A stretch of 64,000 nt of DNA from Spirosoma fluviale (GTDB taxonomy: Bacteria; Bacteroidota; Bacteroidia; Cytophagales; Spirosomataceae): NCBI RefSeq assembly GCF_900230225.1, contig NZ_OCNH01000010.1, positions 124,001-188,000 on the forward strand. The letters are read 5' to 3'. A program made the translations under genes and the position numbers. Shown piece by piece: positions 35,169 to 44,477 of the stretch. Each line of letters begins with the position of its first letter. Within the stretch, counting starts at the first letter, position 1. Below the pieces are notes generated by a model, which worked only from the letters and a program-made list of their open reading frames with translations, had not been told where the DNA came from and did no database searches.

Positions 35169-37961
35169 ATGTTTGGGAATCTTACCTCGGAAAGTCAGCA
35201 GTTACAGAAAAGTATTCAGAATGGACTGAACTGGCTCAATCAGTATGCCGAGCCGGAAAAGCGCATCAGCACGCTCGATGAATTGGGCAAACTGCGCCGA
35301 CAGGCTAAACGGCTCCAGTACGCTGCCGGATTTCGGCCTGCTCTGGCCATGTTCGGTATCAGCCAGGTCGGCAAATCCTATCTCGTTTCCAACCTGGCCC
35401 GTATTCCAGGCCAGTCGCTTCTCCAGATCGATAATGCGGGCCTACCCGCCGACCGCGTACGGGAGATTATCGGTCATGATGGTCCCATTAGTTTTATTGA
35501 CGACATCAATCCCAAAGGGGGTGGTACAGAGGCTACCGGTGTGGTTACTCGTTTTACTACCCATCATCAGTCTGGCCAGCCGGGTTATCTGGTTCGCTTG
35601 TTAAGCCAGATTGACGTGGTGAAGATCATGGCGCTGGGGTACCAGTACAACGTCATTAATTCAAGCTATCCTGATAAACTGACGGCCGAAAAGCTGGATA
35701 AGCTGATCGCGTCGTTAAATGATCTGCGGCAGGCTGGTGAACAACCGGGCATGAGCGAAGATGATGTTCTGGATTTACGCGATTACCTGAATCGTAACTT
35801 TCAGGGTATGGACCTGATCGGAACGCTGCGCCGATATGGTTATTGGGAAAAAATAGCATCACTGATCCCGCAACTGCGCCCCGTGGATCGCTGGTCCGCT
35901 TTCTCGCTGCTCTGGCACGAAGATGCGTTTATGACAGATCTGTTCCGGCAGATTAGTCAGGGGCTAAGTGAACTGAATTTTGCCGCCGAAGGCTACGTCG
36001 GTCTGGAAGCAATTGCCCCTCAGCATCAAACGATTGTGGACGTTAAACGATTCGACGAACTGGGCGATCCCGAAAGAGATACGGGCTCCGTTAATGTCAT
36101 GATCAATGGAAAGTCGCACTTGCTGAATCGCAGTATTCTAACCACAATCACCGCCGAGCTGGTATTACCCTTGCCCAAAGGTATTGAACAGCACTCGACC
36201 CGTCGATTTTTGCAATACGCTGATATTCTGGATTTTCCAGGGGCCAGGAGTATGGAAGGCTCCGAAGAGGTGGTGTATCAGAAAGCGACAGAAACAAACG
36301 CTAAAATGGCTCCGTTTCTGCGCGGTAAAGTATTTTATCTTTTCAACAGCTACAACGATTCGTTTGGTATCAGCAGTTTACTGTTCTGCATGGACGATCG
36401 GCAGAATGATGTGAAAGGGAAACTTAATATCAACAGTATGATCAGCCAGTGGGTAGGCGCTAACGTGGGTCGAACCGCCGAAGAACGGGAGATCCGCGAA
36501 AATGCGTTAAACCAACTCATTCCGGCTGATGTTCGTGGCGACGTGGCCAGGGTGAATCCATTTTTCCTTATTCTGACTAAAATAAATGTTGAGATCGATA
36601 AATGTGATCCCGGAAAAATTGGGCAACCTCACTTCCACGACGACATTTGGGAAAAACGACTCGAAACGTTCTTCGACAAAGAGATTGACAAAGGGTCTCT
36701 GGATAAGTGGTCACGGAAATGGAATAACCAGGGCGCTTTCAAGAATACATTCATGATTCGCGACCCTCGTTATTCTCAGGTCGCTTACCAGGTGGTTGAT
36801 GGTATTGAAGAACATAGTACTCGCTTTGAACCGGTTTTTGCCGATCTACAGCAGTCGTTCGTGCAAAGCAGGCATGCCGTCAACCATTTTCATAATCCAT
36901 TACTGGCGTGGCAAGAAGCCACCCAGCCAAGCCACAATGGTATCGACTATCTGCTCAAATACCTCTTACCTGCCTGTCATCCAGCTATAAAGGAAGAGCA
37001 GCTTCGTGGTGCCTTACAAGAGGTGCGGCAGGGCATTGGCCGGGCACTCTGTGCGCACTATGAGGGCGGTTCGGTGGAGGAAAAACTCAAACGTGCCCGC
37101 GAACGGCGTGAGCGGATCAAACTGCCCCTCGGGCTGGTTGTTCAGCAAAAACGCCTGGGCCAGTTGCTGGCTACGCTTACGCTGGCCGAACAACACACGG
37201 GCGGTGGGATGTGGGACAGGCAGCTGGCTATTGATGCCATGAGCCAGCCCGATATGTTTATGAAGGAGGCTAATGGAACAACGACGGCAACAACAGAACA
37301 GGCAAATCAGCAGTCGGTTGTTGATTTTCTGGAGGATATGCTGGGCGACTTTAAAGAGACGCCGTCAGTTGCCACCAAGGCCAAATTAGCCCCAAATCTG
37401 GCGTATCGGTATGCTGAGATTTTTCTGGGACATTGGGTAGGACAACTAAAAGATACTGCCGACGATCGGGCTTTCCTGCATGGGTTTGGCTTCCAGAAGG
37501 AAGAAGCTGACATTCTGATGGAAGAGATGGTTCGCAGTATGGAGCGTGATACGCTGAAAGACCGGCTGGCCGACAAGGTGGGTCTTTATATTGAACAGCC
37601 TGATAATCTGGAAATCGTATTGAGTATCGGGCGAGCAGCCGTCAATGAATTTGTCAACACACTGGGCTGGTCACGCGTTAGTGCCGAGGATAAACGAAGT
37701 AACAAAGCCTTGTTTCAGCCGATTCCCAACGCACCTGCCGTTCCTATTTTTGACGATACCGTTCTAACCGTTCCCGATAAAACAAGCCTTCAACCAACGG
37801 TAGAAGATCCCGGAAGGTTTTGGTACAGCCAGTGGTTTCGAGGCTATTATCAGTCGTTTGAATACAACGTATTACGAGAGGCTAATCTTGCTGATCCCGA
37901 ACGCGCCCGCATTAACGGCTTGCTCGAAGTGATCATCAAAGGGCTTGACTATCAGTGCTAA
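35169..37961 (+). CDS. srfC: SrfC-like P-loop GTPase
   Basis: The product has 930 residues from ATG 35169; the frame open from 35103 overlaps the previous gene and is rejected. Residues 1-60 are helical, then Walker A reads GISQVGKS at 63-70. A G3-like motif is seen in YADILDFPGARSM and a G4-like motif in FFLILTKINVEID. The rest is long and helical, as in dynamin-like proteins. This matches the SrfC family (PF10139, putative virulence factor). Together with the SrfB-like protein it probably forms a cytoplasmic NTP-driven complex. The distinct GTPase reported with tubulin-like FtsZl genes may be this type; I state that from memory and it should be checked. Confidence 0.87.
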   Translation: MFGNLTSESQQLQKSIQNGLNWLNQYAEPEKRISTLDELGKLRRQAKRLQYAAGFRPALAMFGISQVGKSYLVSNLARIPGQSLLQIDNAGLPADRVREIIGHDGPISFIDDINPKGGGTEATGVVTRFTTHHQSGQPGYLVRLLSQIDVVKIMALGYQYNVINSSYPDKLTAEKLDKLIASLNDLRQAGEQPGMSEDDVLDLRDYLNRNFQGMDLIGTLRRYGYWEKIASLIPQLRPVDRWSAFSLLWHEDAFMTDLFRQISQGLSELNFAAEGYVGLEAIAPQHQTIVDVKRFDELGDPERDTGSVNVMINGKSHLLNRSILTTITAELVLPLPKGIEQHSTRRFLQYADILDFPGARSMEGSEEVVYQKATETNAKMAPFLRGKVFYLFNSYNDSFGISSLLFCMDDRQNDVKGKLNINSMISQWVGANVGRTAEEREIRENALNQLIPADVRGDVARVNPFFLILTKINVEIDKCDPGKIGQPHFHDDIWEKRLETFFDKEIDKGSLDKWSRKWNNQGAFKNTFMIRDPRYSQVAYQVVDGIEEHSTRFEPVFADLQQSFVQSRHAVNHFHNPLLAWQEATQPSHNGIDYLLKYLLPACHPAIKEEQLRGALQEVRQGIGRALCAHYEGGSVEEKLKRARERRERIKLPLGLVVQQKRLGQLLATLTLAEQHTGGGMWDRQLAIDAMSQPDMFMKEANGTTTATTEQANQQSVVDFLEDMLGDFKETPSVATKAKLAPNLAYRYAEIFLGHWVGQLKDTADDRAFLHGFGFQKEEADILMEEMVRSMERDTLKDRLADKVGLYIEQPDNLEIVLSIGRAAVNEFVNTLGWSRVSAEDKRSNKALFQPIPNAPAVPIFDDTVLTVPDKTSLQPTVEDPGRFWYSQWFRGYYQSFEYNVLREANLADPERARINGLLEVIIKGLDYQC

Positions 37962-37980
37962 TTCCTTACTATTCACACCC

Positions 37981-40215
37981 ATGCCTGCCCGTTATACCGT
38001 ATTCAGCACCTTGCTGGCTCCCTATCGTGCTGTTCTGTGGCTGGCCCAGCCCGTCCATAGCCGGTACCCGCAACTGCGATCCCTCCTGCAGAACCGCTTT
38101 GGCGACGATTACGCCAGTCTATTATCCGAACCTTACATTCCTGCGCCCCAGGAGCAGGGACGGGTCGAAGCCAAATGGTTTACGGATGCTTTCCGCACCG
38201 GAAAAACGCTAACGCAACTGGCCGCCGATGAGCGGATACGGGTGAGTGCTTTGCTGGATGCCAAACTAACCAATATTCGGCAATATGCTGATGAACTGGA
38301 TCAATCGCCATCGGCCGAAGGTAGTCAACTGGCCGCCCTGTTACGATTGGCTATTGAAGTGCCCTCGCCCGATTGTGTGCTGGTCGATGGAAATCAGATC
38401 GTGTTAGTCCTTTGGGGGTTCGACTCAGATCGGAGCCGGCAGGATCGGTTTCGGATTAGTCAATTTGTAAAGTCCGAACCGCTTCCTGTTTCTCCGGCTC
38501 CTTCACCCACTTCCGGTGTGGTACCTCCGCCGGTAATTCCTTCGAACGCTACCGCAACAGTAGTTGATAGCACTGTACCGCCGGTAGTAGCCACGACGCG
38601 CAGCCGGTTCTGGCAATTCTGGCGGTGGCGATTCTGGTGGCGTAACGGAGGACTGGGCACTACAGGAAACGCAGGAGGACCGGGTGGCGGCCGTGGGTTT
38701 GGTTGTGCCGGTTTACTAGGTGGTCTGTTGCTGCTGTTGCTCCTGCTTGGTTTATGCTGGTGGCTATGGCCCCGCCAGTGGTGGCCGAGCTGGTTGCCGG
38801 GTGGTCCTGCGGCCGATATTGTTGCCCCCAGCCCGCACCTGCCTCCACAGCAAGGCGTTATCCCGCCTATCGATACAAGTCAGATCATTACCGATCCCGC
38901 AGATTCTCTGCATAAACCCATTGTTGGAAACCGGTTGAACATGTTCCTGAAAAAGGGTCAGAATCTGGTGGCGTTTGTCGACAAGATAAAAAAGCAGTAC
39001 CCTGGAAACGACCTTCAGATTGTTGCCTACGATACTGTATACCGCTCCCTTCAGGTGCAGATTCCAACGGCCGAGCGAGATACCTGGCGCAAGTGGTTTA
39101 CACAAATGCCGGAAGTGTATGTAGTGTTTGACGAGACATTGTTCGAAACGGGCATGAATCCGAATGATCCTGCTTTGTCTGATCGGCAGACGAACTGGTA
39201 CTTTACGGCTATACAGGCGTTTACCGCCTGGGACATTACGCGTGGATCACCGGATGTGACGGTGGCAGTGCTGGATGGAGGTTTTGAAACCGGCCATCCC
39301 GAGTTGTCGGGTCAGGTGGTTTCTCCCTGGAATGTGGTTACGGGCAGTAACGTTGTCAATACCAGCGACGTGGAGGGTGGAAACCATGGCACCCATACCG
39401 CCAGTACCGTAGCCGGTCGCGGGGGGAACAACGAAGGTACATCGGGTATTGCACCTGCGTGCCGGTTAATGCCGATACAGGTTGGCGGGGCCAAAAATAT
39501 ATCCAGTCTGGCCATCATTTATGGTATTCAGTATGCCATGCAGCACGGAGCGCAGGTAATTAGTATGTCTCTCGGTTCGTCTCCTGCTCCGGAAATTCAG
39601 CAAAAATTACGGGCGATGTCGCCCCGGCAGCTAGCCGGTTTTGTGCAGATGTATCGGCAGACGGCTCATTATCAATCAGATAAGTTGCTGTATGAACGGT
39701 TTCATGCTGAGGCTGCCCGAAACGGTATCGTTATTGTCAAGTCAGCAGGCAACGATAATCTGCCGGCCGAGCTGGATGCTGAAAATGCGGCTTCTAATAT
39801 TATTGTCGTGGCGGCTACTGGCTTGCCCGATGAGAAAGGAGCTTACCCCGTAGCCGATTTCAGTAACTATGGGGCTTTCACAACCGTTTCGGCCCCAGGC
39901 GTAAAAATTTACAATGCTGTGACTGGAGGAGGATATGACGCTTATCAGGGTACCAGCATGGCCGCACCTATGGTGGCCGGAGCCGTAGCCCTCATGAAGT
40001 CTATTCGATCGGATCTGACCACGGACCAAATTCGACAGATTCTCATCGAAACAGGTCTGACCGTTTCGAATAGTCGCCGGATCGTTGGCCCGATGATTCA
40101 GTTGAACAAGGCGCTGGCGGCTTGCGGGAAGGCCCCGCGCGACCCTTGTGCCATGACGATCGATAGCCTCCGTCGTGAAGTAAGAAAACTACGACGTCAA
40201 CAGCCCGCTATCTAA
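37981..40215 (+). CDS. Membrane-anchored subtilisin-like (S8) protease with shared N-terminal domain
   Basis: The product has 744 residues from ATG 37981. Residues 1-150 are a domain also found at the N-termini of the next two genes (LLSEPYIP, KWFTDAF, LVDGNQIVLVLWGFD). A Gly-rich linker and a single TM helix follow (GCAGLLGGLLLLLLLLGL, near 240-260), then a basic/Trp patch. A 100-residue fervidolysin-like pro-domain region comes before the catalytic part, where the S8 triad is complete: Asp432 (VAVLDGGFETGHPEL), His469 (NHGTHTAS) and Ser659 (GTSMAAPMVAGA). With no N-terminal signal, the shared domain should be cytoplasmic and the protease outside. That places a protease on the far side of the membrane from SrfB and SrfC. 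Confidence 0.88.
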   Translation: MPARYTVFSTLLAPYRAVLWLAQPVHSRYPQLRSLLQNRFGDDYASLLSEPYIPAPQEQGRVEAKWFTDAFRTGKTLTQLAADERIRVSALLDAKLTNIRQYADELDQSPSAEGSQLAALLRLAIEVPSPDCVLVDGNQIVLVLWGFDSDRSRQDRFRISQFVKSEPLPVSPAPSPTSGVVPPPVIPSNATATVVDSTVPPVVATTRSRFWQFWRWRFWWRNGGLGTTGNAGGPGGGRGFGCAGLLGGLLLLLLLLGLCWWLWPRQWWPSWLPGGPAADIVAPSPHLPPQQGVIPPIDTSQIITDPADSLHKPIVGNRLNMFLKKGQNLVAFVDKIKKQYPGNDLQIVAYDTVYRSLQVQIPTAERDTWRKWFTQMPEVYVVFDETLFETGMNPNDPALSDRQTNWYFTAIQAFTAWDITRGSPDVTVAVLDGGFETGHPELSGQVVSPWNVVTGSNVVNTSDVEGGNHGTHTASTVAGRGGNNEGTSGIAPACRLMPIQVGGAKNISSLAIIYGIQYAMQHGAQVISMSLGSSPAPEIQQKLRAMSPRQLAGFVQMYRQTAHYQSDKLLYERFHAEAARNGIVIVKSAGNDNLPAELDAENAASNIIVVAATGLPDEKGAYPVADFSNYGAFTTVSAPGVKIYNAVTGGGYDAYQGTSMAAPMVAGAVALMKSIRSDLTTDQIRQILIETGLTVSNSRRIVGPMIQLNKALAACGKAPRDPCAMTIDSLRREVRKLRRQQPAI

Positions 40216-41627
40216 TGAACCCATCGCTTTTATCCCGGCAGTTAGTTGCCACACGGCCAACCGTTGGTTTGCGCCCGGTATTTGGTAGTGGTGTTGGTGA
40301 GAGTATTCGTCGGTATCAGGTGTTGCAGGCCATTTTGCGGCCACATACCCTTCATGCTCTGTTTGCTGAACCCATCATCGAAGGGGATCAGATTCGGTGG
40401 TATACGACCCTGAAAGGGGAGGTGGTCGCACTGAGTCAACTGCTGCCTGAGCAACAGGAGCGTACGAAACGTATACTCAAATACTACGCCGATGCGGCTT
40501 ATGAACTAGCCCGCCATCATCGTGACGCCGACGACTTGCGCCGGTTGCTTGACGACTGTTTTGAAATCCCTGATTTTGACACCGTTTTTCTGGTTGGGAA
40601 GCGCCCTGTTCTGGTCAATTGGGGATTTTTGAAGACGGATTTTAACAGCGTCAGAGGATTAGTCGCCCGGCTGACTAAAGGGATGGTAACGCCCCGCCTG
40701 ATGCTCAATGTGAAGGTCATTTCCCGGACGGACCGGCAACCTATGGCGGATGCAGCGGTCGTACTTCACTATGAAGGGCAAACCCGGCGGCTACTGACCA
40801 ACGAGCAGGGAAATGTTAGTTTCAACGATATTTTTCCGTTCGATTTTCCGGTGTTCGATGTTGAAGCGAGTGCTGATGAATTTCATTCGGCAACCACAAC
40901 GATCTCTGTTGACCGCGATGCGGCTGATTTGATTCTTGCCGGGTTTACGCCCCTGATCACAACCATCACCCTGGAGCCTGTTGCCCGTGAGCAATCGTTC
41001 GATATTCGGGTGGTTGACACGAACACAAACAAACCCATTGATAAAGCCACGGTGCGGCTTATGTCAGGCCCCTTCTCCGCTGATTTACTGAGTGGTACGT
41101 CAGGCTGGGCCTCCTTTGCCAATGTACCTCTGTACGGTAATGAACCGGTTTGCATAAACATCGCTCATGCCGATTATATGGATGAGCAGAGCGAGCTCGA
41201 TCCAGCGGAGGTAGAACATGTCGTTCAACTCAGGCCACTCGAATTGCAGGGAAAGCGCGGCATGTTTAGCGTTAATCTCCGTTGGAAAACAACGGATGAT
41301 CTTGACTTACTGATTAGCGATCCCGGCGGTAATCTGATTTCGTACAGTCACCGTCGGGTCGATTACAACGGCTACGTGGGTATTCTGGATATTGATGCCA
41401 ACGCGGATGACAATAATCTGACTGACCAGCCTCAGGAAAATATTTACTGGGAGCAGGCGCACCCCGGTCGATACGCGATTCAGGTATTGCTTTACAAACG
41501 CCGAACCGCCACTGCCGAGCCTATTCCGTTCATTATTACCATCGTACAGGGTAACGAGCGATTTGAAATGAATGGTCAGATCAGTCAGGAAAAAGAACGA
41601 CAGACCGTAAATATCATTGATTTATGA
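40215..41627 (+). CDS. Shared N-terminal domain protein with Ig-like and DUF2135-like domains
   Basis: The 470 residues start at an ATG that overlaps the protease stop by one base. Residues 15-145 are the domain shared with the neighbours (HALFAEPIIEGDQIRWYTTL, FLVGKRPVLVNWGF). Two Ig-like/carboxypeptidase-regulatory-like repeats follow at about 160-350 (DRQPMADAAVVLHYEGQTRR, NKPIDKATVRLMSG). The C-terminal 110 residues resemble DUF2135/YfaP (LRWKTTDDLDLLISDPGG, LDIDANADDNN, ENIYWEQAHPGRYAIQV). There is no signal peptide and no TM helix, unlike its neighbours. It is probably a structural or ligand-binding part of the SrfB/SrfC machine. Confidence 0.75.
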   Translation: MNPSLLSRQLVATRPTVGLRPVFGSGVGESIRRYQVLQAILRPHTLHALFAEPIIEGDQIRWYTTLKGEVVALSQLLPEQQERTKRILKYYADAAYELARHHRDADDLRRLLDDCFEIPDFDTVFLVGKRPVLVNWGFLKTDFNSVRGLVARLTKGMVTPRLMLNVKVISRTDRQPMADAAVVLHYEGQTRRLLTNEQGNVSFNDIFPFDFPVFDVEASADEFHSATTTISVDRDAADLILAGFTPLITTITLEPVAREQSFDIRVVDTNTNKPIDKATVRLMSGPFSADLLSGTSGWASFANVPLYGNEPVCINIAHADYMDEQSELDPAEVEHVVQLRPLELQGKRGMFSVNLRWKTTDDLDLLISDPGGNLISYSHRRVDYNGYVGILDIDANADDNNLTDQPQENIYWEQAHPGRYAIQVLLYKRRTATAEPIPFIITIVQGNERFEMNGQISQEKERQTVNIIDL

Positions 41628-43141
41628 AACGTGAAATCCTCACCACCCCTTTAAAGCGGCTACGGCCTGTTTATTCGTCCGTTGGCGAAAATATCAAGCG
41701 TTACGAACAGGTACGCGGATTGTTCACGCCCGAACACAGTTATCTGTTTGCCGAACCCCTCGTTACCGGTCCCGCCCGCGATCACCTGACCTGGTTTGGC
41801 GACTACCCCGGTCAATATCGAACGCTGGCCAGCCTTTCGGCTACAGAGCGGGCACAGATGTTACCCGTTTTTAATGAGCAGGTCAATCATTTGTTTCGCG
41901 ATATTATAAAGTACGTTAAGCGAAATCCGGGCCAGTACGACCGGACGCAGTATCTTACCCTCCGGCGAACCGTTGAAAGTTTTCTGGAAGTGCCTTCTGA
42001 AGAACACATTCTACTTTTTGATACGCCCGCTGGTCCCTGCTTCGTTCTGACAAACTGGGGGTTTACCCTCGATGAAGACAATGCTCCCCATGACCTGATT
42101 CGGGGTCTTACCCCTTTTGCCGTTACCCCCGTAGTGCTTCAGGCTACCTACCTGTCCAGCAATATGGCAGCGCTGAACGAACCGCTGACAATTGAATGGG
42201 AGGGCCGTCAGCTGCAGGCAACAACGGATGCCAGCGGTACGGTTACGTTGCCCGAAGTGCCCTATTTGAGTGAAGTTACTGTTTACCAGATAGACGCAAA
42301 TGGGCAGAAAGCAAATGTTCAGCAAGTGCTGGTTGATGAGCGGGAGCCGTCTGTACCTTATCCCGTTAAGCTGAACCGTTTACCCTTCCCCATGCGCTTC
42401 AAAGTGATCAACCAACAGGGAAAGGTAGTGCCAAACCATCCTGTTCGGCTGGCCTATCAGGGCTTATCGGTGTTGGGTGTGTCGGATGGGAATGGCTATC
42501 TCGTTCGGGATGATGTTTTTTACGGCGAAGCCGTTCAGTGCTACGATGACAAAGTACCCAACGCTCCACTCGCCCAGTCGCACACCTTCAGCCGGGCTCA
42601 GGCCGAATACCTCATTCCCGTCGTTATCCCGGATCCGTTAAAGCCCGTAAAACGAGGACTCGGGTGTTTGGGCCTGCTGGGTTTGCTCCTGTTACTGTTG
42701 TTGGCGGGGGGCGTTGCCTACTATTTCTTCCAGAAGCACGAGAAACCCATTATCAGCGAAAAGTCTATTCTGGAAGAGCCCAAAGAGAACTTTTCAGTGT
42801 CTCTATCGGCCTGCAATGGCGGGCAGACAGGCTCTAACCCCGAGTATACAACCACCAAAATTATGGTTGTAACGGCTGAATATGATCTGGTGAAGGAGGA
42901 GGGTCAGTTTGTATTTGACTATTATACCGATAGTTACCCCGACAAACTGGAGGTATTCGACGGTAGAGCCGAGGACCTTGATGAAGACAGCAAGCCCCTG
43001 TTCACCTACTTCGGCAGTACGATCTACGATTTCAAAACCCTGGATCAGATTCACGAAACGATCAAACTCAAATCGCGATACATCACGGTAAGGGCTACGG
43101 GGCAGTCTGTCTGGGACTATAAAGTTAACTGCCCTGATTAA
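41624..43141 (+). CDS. Shared N-terminal domain protein with TM helix and CUB-like domain
   Basis: The 505 residues start 4 bases inside the previous gene. Residues 10-150 carry the shared domain (SYLFAEPLVTG, LTWFGDYPGQYRTLASL, FVLTNWGF). Ig-like repeats fill 165-330. A TM helix at about 345-368 has the same pattern as in the protease (GLGCLGLLGLLLLLLLAGGV). The outside part is a 120-residue jelly-roll resembling a CUB domain (FSVSLSACNGGQTG, FDYYTDSYPDKLEVFDG, YITVRATGQ). It ends the operon and converges on the caspase operon 64 bases away. It could be a membrane receptor or scaffold for the protease; function unproven. Confidence 0.72.
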   Translation: MKREILTTPLKRLRPVYSSVGENIKRYEQVRGLFTPEHSYLFAEPLVTGPARDHLTWFGDYPGQYRTLASLSATERAQMLPVFNEQVNHLFRDIIKYVKRNPGQYDRTQYLTLRRTVESFLEVPSEEHILLFDTPAGPCFVLTNWGFTLDEDNAPHDLIRGLTPFAVTPVVLQATYLSSNMAALNEPLTIEWEGRQLQATTDASGTVTLPEVPYLSEVTVYQIDANGQKANVQQVLVDEREPSVPYPVKLNRLPFPMRFKVINQQGKVVPNHPVRLAYQGLSVLGVSDGNGYLVRDDVFYGEAVQCYDDKVPNAPLAQSHTFSRAQAEYLIPVVIPDPLKPVKRGLGCLGLLGLLLLLLLAGGVAYYFFQKHEKPIISEKSILEEPKENFSVSLSACNGGQTGSNPEYTTTKIMVVTAEYDLVKEEGQFVFDYYTDSYPDKLEVFDGRAEDLDEDSKPLFTYFGSTIYDFKTLDQIHETIKLKSRYITVRATGQSVWDYKVNCPD

Positions 43142-43205
43142 GTTTGGAAACAGGTCAGAAATCATTACACCCTTATTTATGCCGGTAAGCGGCCAAACAT
43201 GATCA

Positions 43206-44477
43206 TTACTTATCAAGTTTTTTCAGGATCTCCTTTAGTCGTTCAATTAGCGAAGGAAGTTCACTGCGGGCCTGTGCAGCCAGTTGAAGCGGTTTTAACG
43301 CATATTTTTGCACAGAATCGTAGCGATCGGTGATCTCCTCCGTACTTTCCTGAACCCACTTGCTACTACGTTCAAATTCTGGTCGGCAGTGCTCCGGCAG
43401 TTGGCTGGCTTTATAAAAAATTACATCCCCAAGATTGTCGTAAAAGGGCTTTTGATTTTCATAAAAATGAAGAAACTGAGCGGCATAGGCGTTCGCATTT
43501 TTAGAGTCGATATTTTCATACATCTCCTGAAGCAGGGGTAGATCTTCACGGATGCCTGCCAATGCCGTTTCGTTGACATAACTATTGACCGGCGGACATG
43601 GGCCGTTTGGCGGGGCAACTGGTGGACCTGTTGGGGTAGGGGGCGCTTTTTGGCAGGTTGGACAGTCGATCAGGTCATTTTTGATTTGTGGATTTTGTGG
43701 GTCGCCATTCGCACGGGCCAGGCTTTCTGTCTGCTGAACAACGTCTTTTAAAAGCTTATCCCAGGTAGCCGGGCCAGTTTGCCCATCTGCCATCTGTTGC
43801 CGGACTGCGTTCTGCCAGGAAACGCTCATCCATCCCCCTTTAGGGTCGCTATGCGAAAACTGACCCCGCTTGCTGCTACTCATAACAAAACCACCCCGAT
43901 AGTTGCGAAATAACCGCTGAAATCGTTGTGGATTATAAGTCGTGTTTTTCATGATTTCGACCGCACGCCCCGAGGTGAGAGGGGGCTCATCGGACCGCTC
44001 CTTGTTGCAGGCTTCGCCAATTGCAATGGTTAATCGGGCATTGCGGGCGCGGAGTTGCTGATAAATGTCGAGCAGATTACGGGAAGCCGTTTCGAGACTC
44101 GTACGATCGGTGTTGGCATTTCCAAAAATTAGCGATGGATAGTCATTCAGGCGACTATTCCACCCGTGTCCGACAAAGTAAAAAAAGATGACATCGTCAG
44201 GACCGGCTTTCAATTGACTTATCGTTTCGTCGAGTTCATTGACGCGGCAATGCCCACCAAAATGATTTGACAAATTAAGCGCCAGGCCAGCCTGTTTGGC
44301 AATAGCAGGAGCTAAGTCGTTGACCAAATATGTATGTGTTTTTAAGGTAGCACCTCCAATATCGGGATCATCGGTATCGGTAAAGACCAGAAAGTGCAGC
44401 GTCTGCCCCCAGGCAGGTAAGCACAGGAGGCAGACAAGACAGCTAAAAAAATAGGTAATGACTCGGAATGGCATCAT
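43206..44477 (-). CDS. Exported caspase-fold (C14) peptidase
   Basis: The 423 residues begin with a signal peptide (YFFSCLVCLLCLPAWGQ). Residues 27-260 are a caspase-like fold with catalytic His104 (FFYFVGHGWN) and Cys157 (IAIGEACNKE), followed by the conserved strand GGFVMSSSKRGQFS. The C-terminal part after a Pro-rich linker (TPTGPPVAPPNGP) is helical. It is the last gene of the eight-gene minus-strand operon and overlaps the M48 gene by 4 bases. Its closest relative in the window is the 52013-53242 protein, which shares the SSSKRGQ strand. Caspase-fold proteases cut after Arg, Lys or Asp in other families; the specificity here is unknown. Confidence 0.85.
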   Translation of the reverse strand: MMPFRVITYFFSCLVCLLCLPAWGQTLHFLVFTDTDDPDIGGATLKTHTYLVNDLAPAIAKQAGLALNLSNHFGGHCRVNELDETISQLKAGPDDVIFFYFVGHGWNSRLNDYPSLIFGNANTDRTSLETASRNLLDIYQQLRARNARLTIAIGEACNKERSDEPPLTSGRAVEIMKNTTYNPQRFQRLFRNYRGGFVMSSSKRGQFSHSDPKGGWMSVSWQNAVRQQMADGQTGPATWDKLLKDVVQQTESLARANGDPQNPQIKNDLIDCPTCQKAPPTPTGPPVAPPNGPCPPVNSYVNETALAGIREDLPLLQEMYENIDSKNANAYAAQFLHFYENQKPFYDNLGDVIFYKASQLPEHCRPEFERSSKWVQESTEEITDRYDSVQKYALKPLQLAAQARSELPSLIERLKEILKKLDK

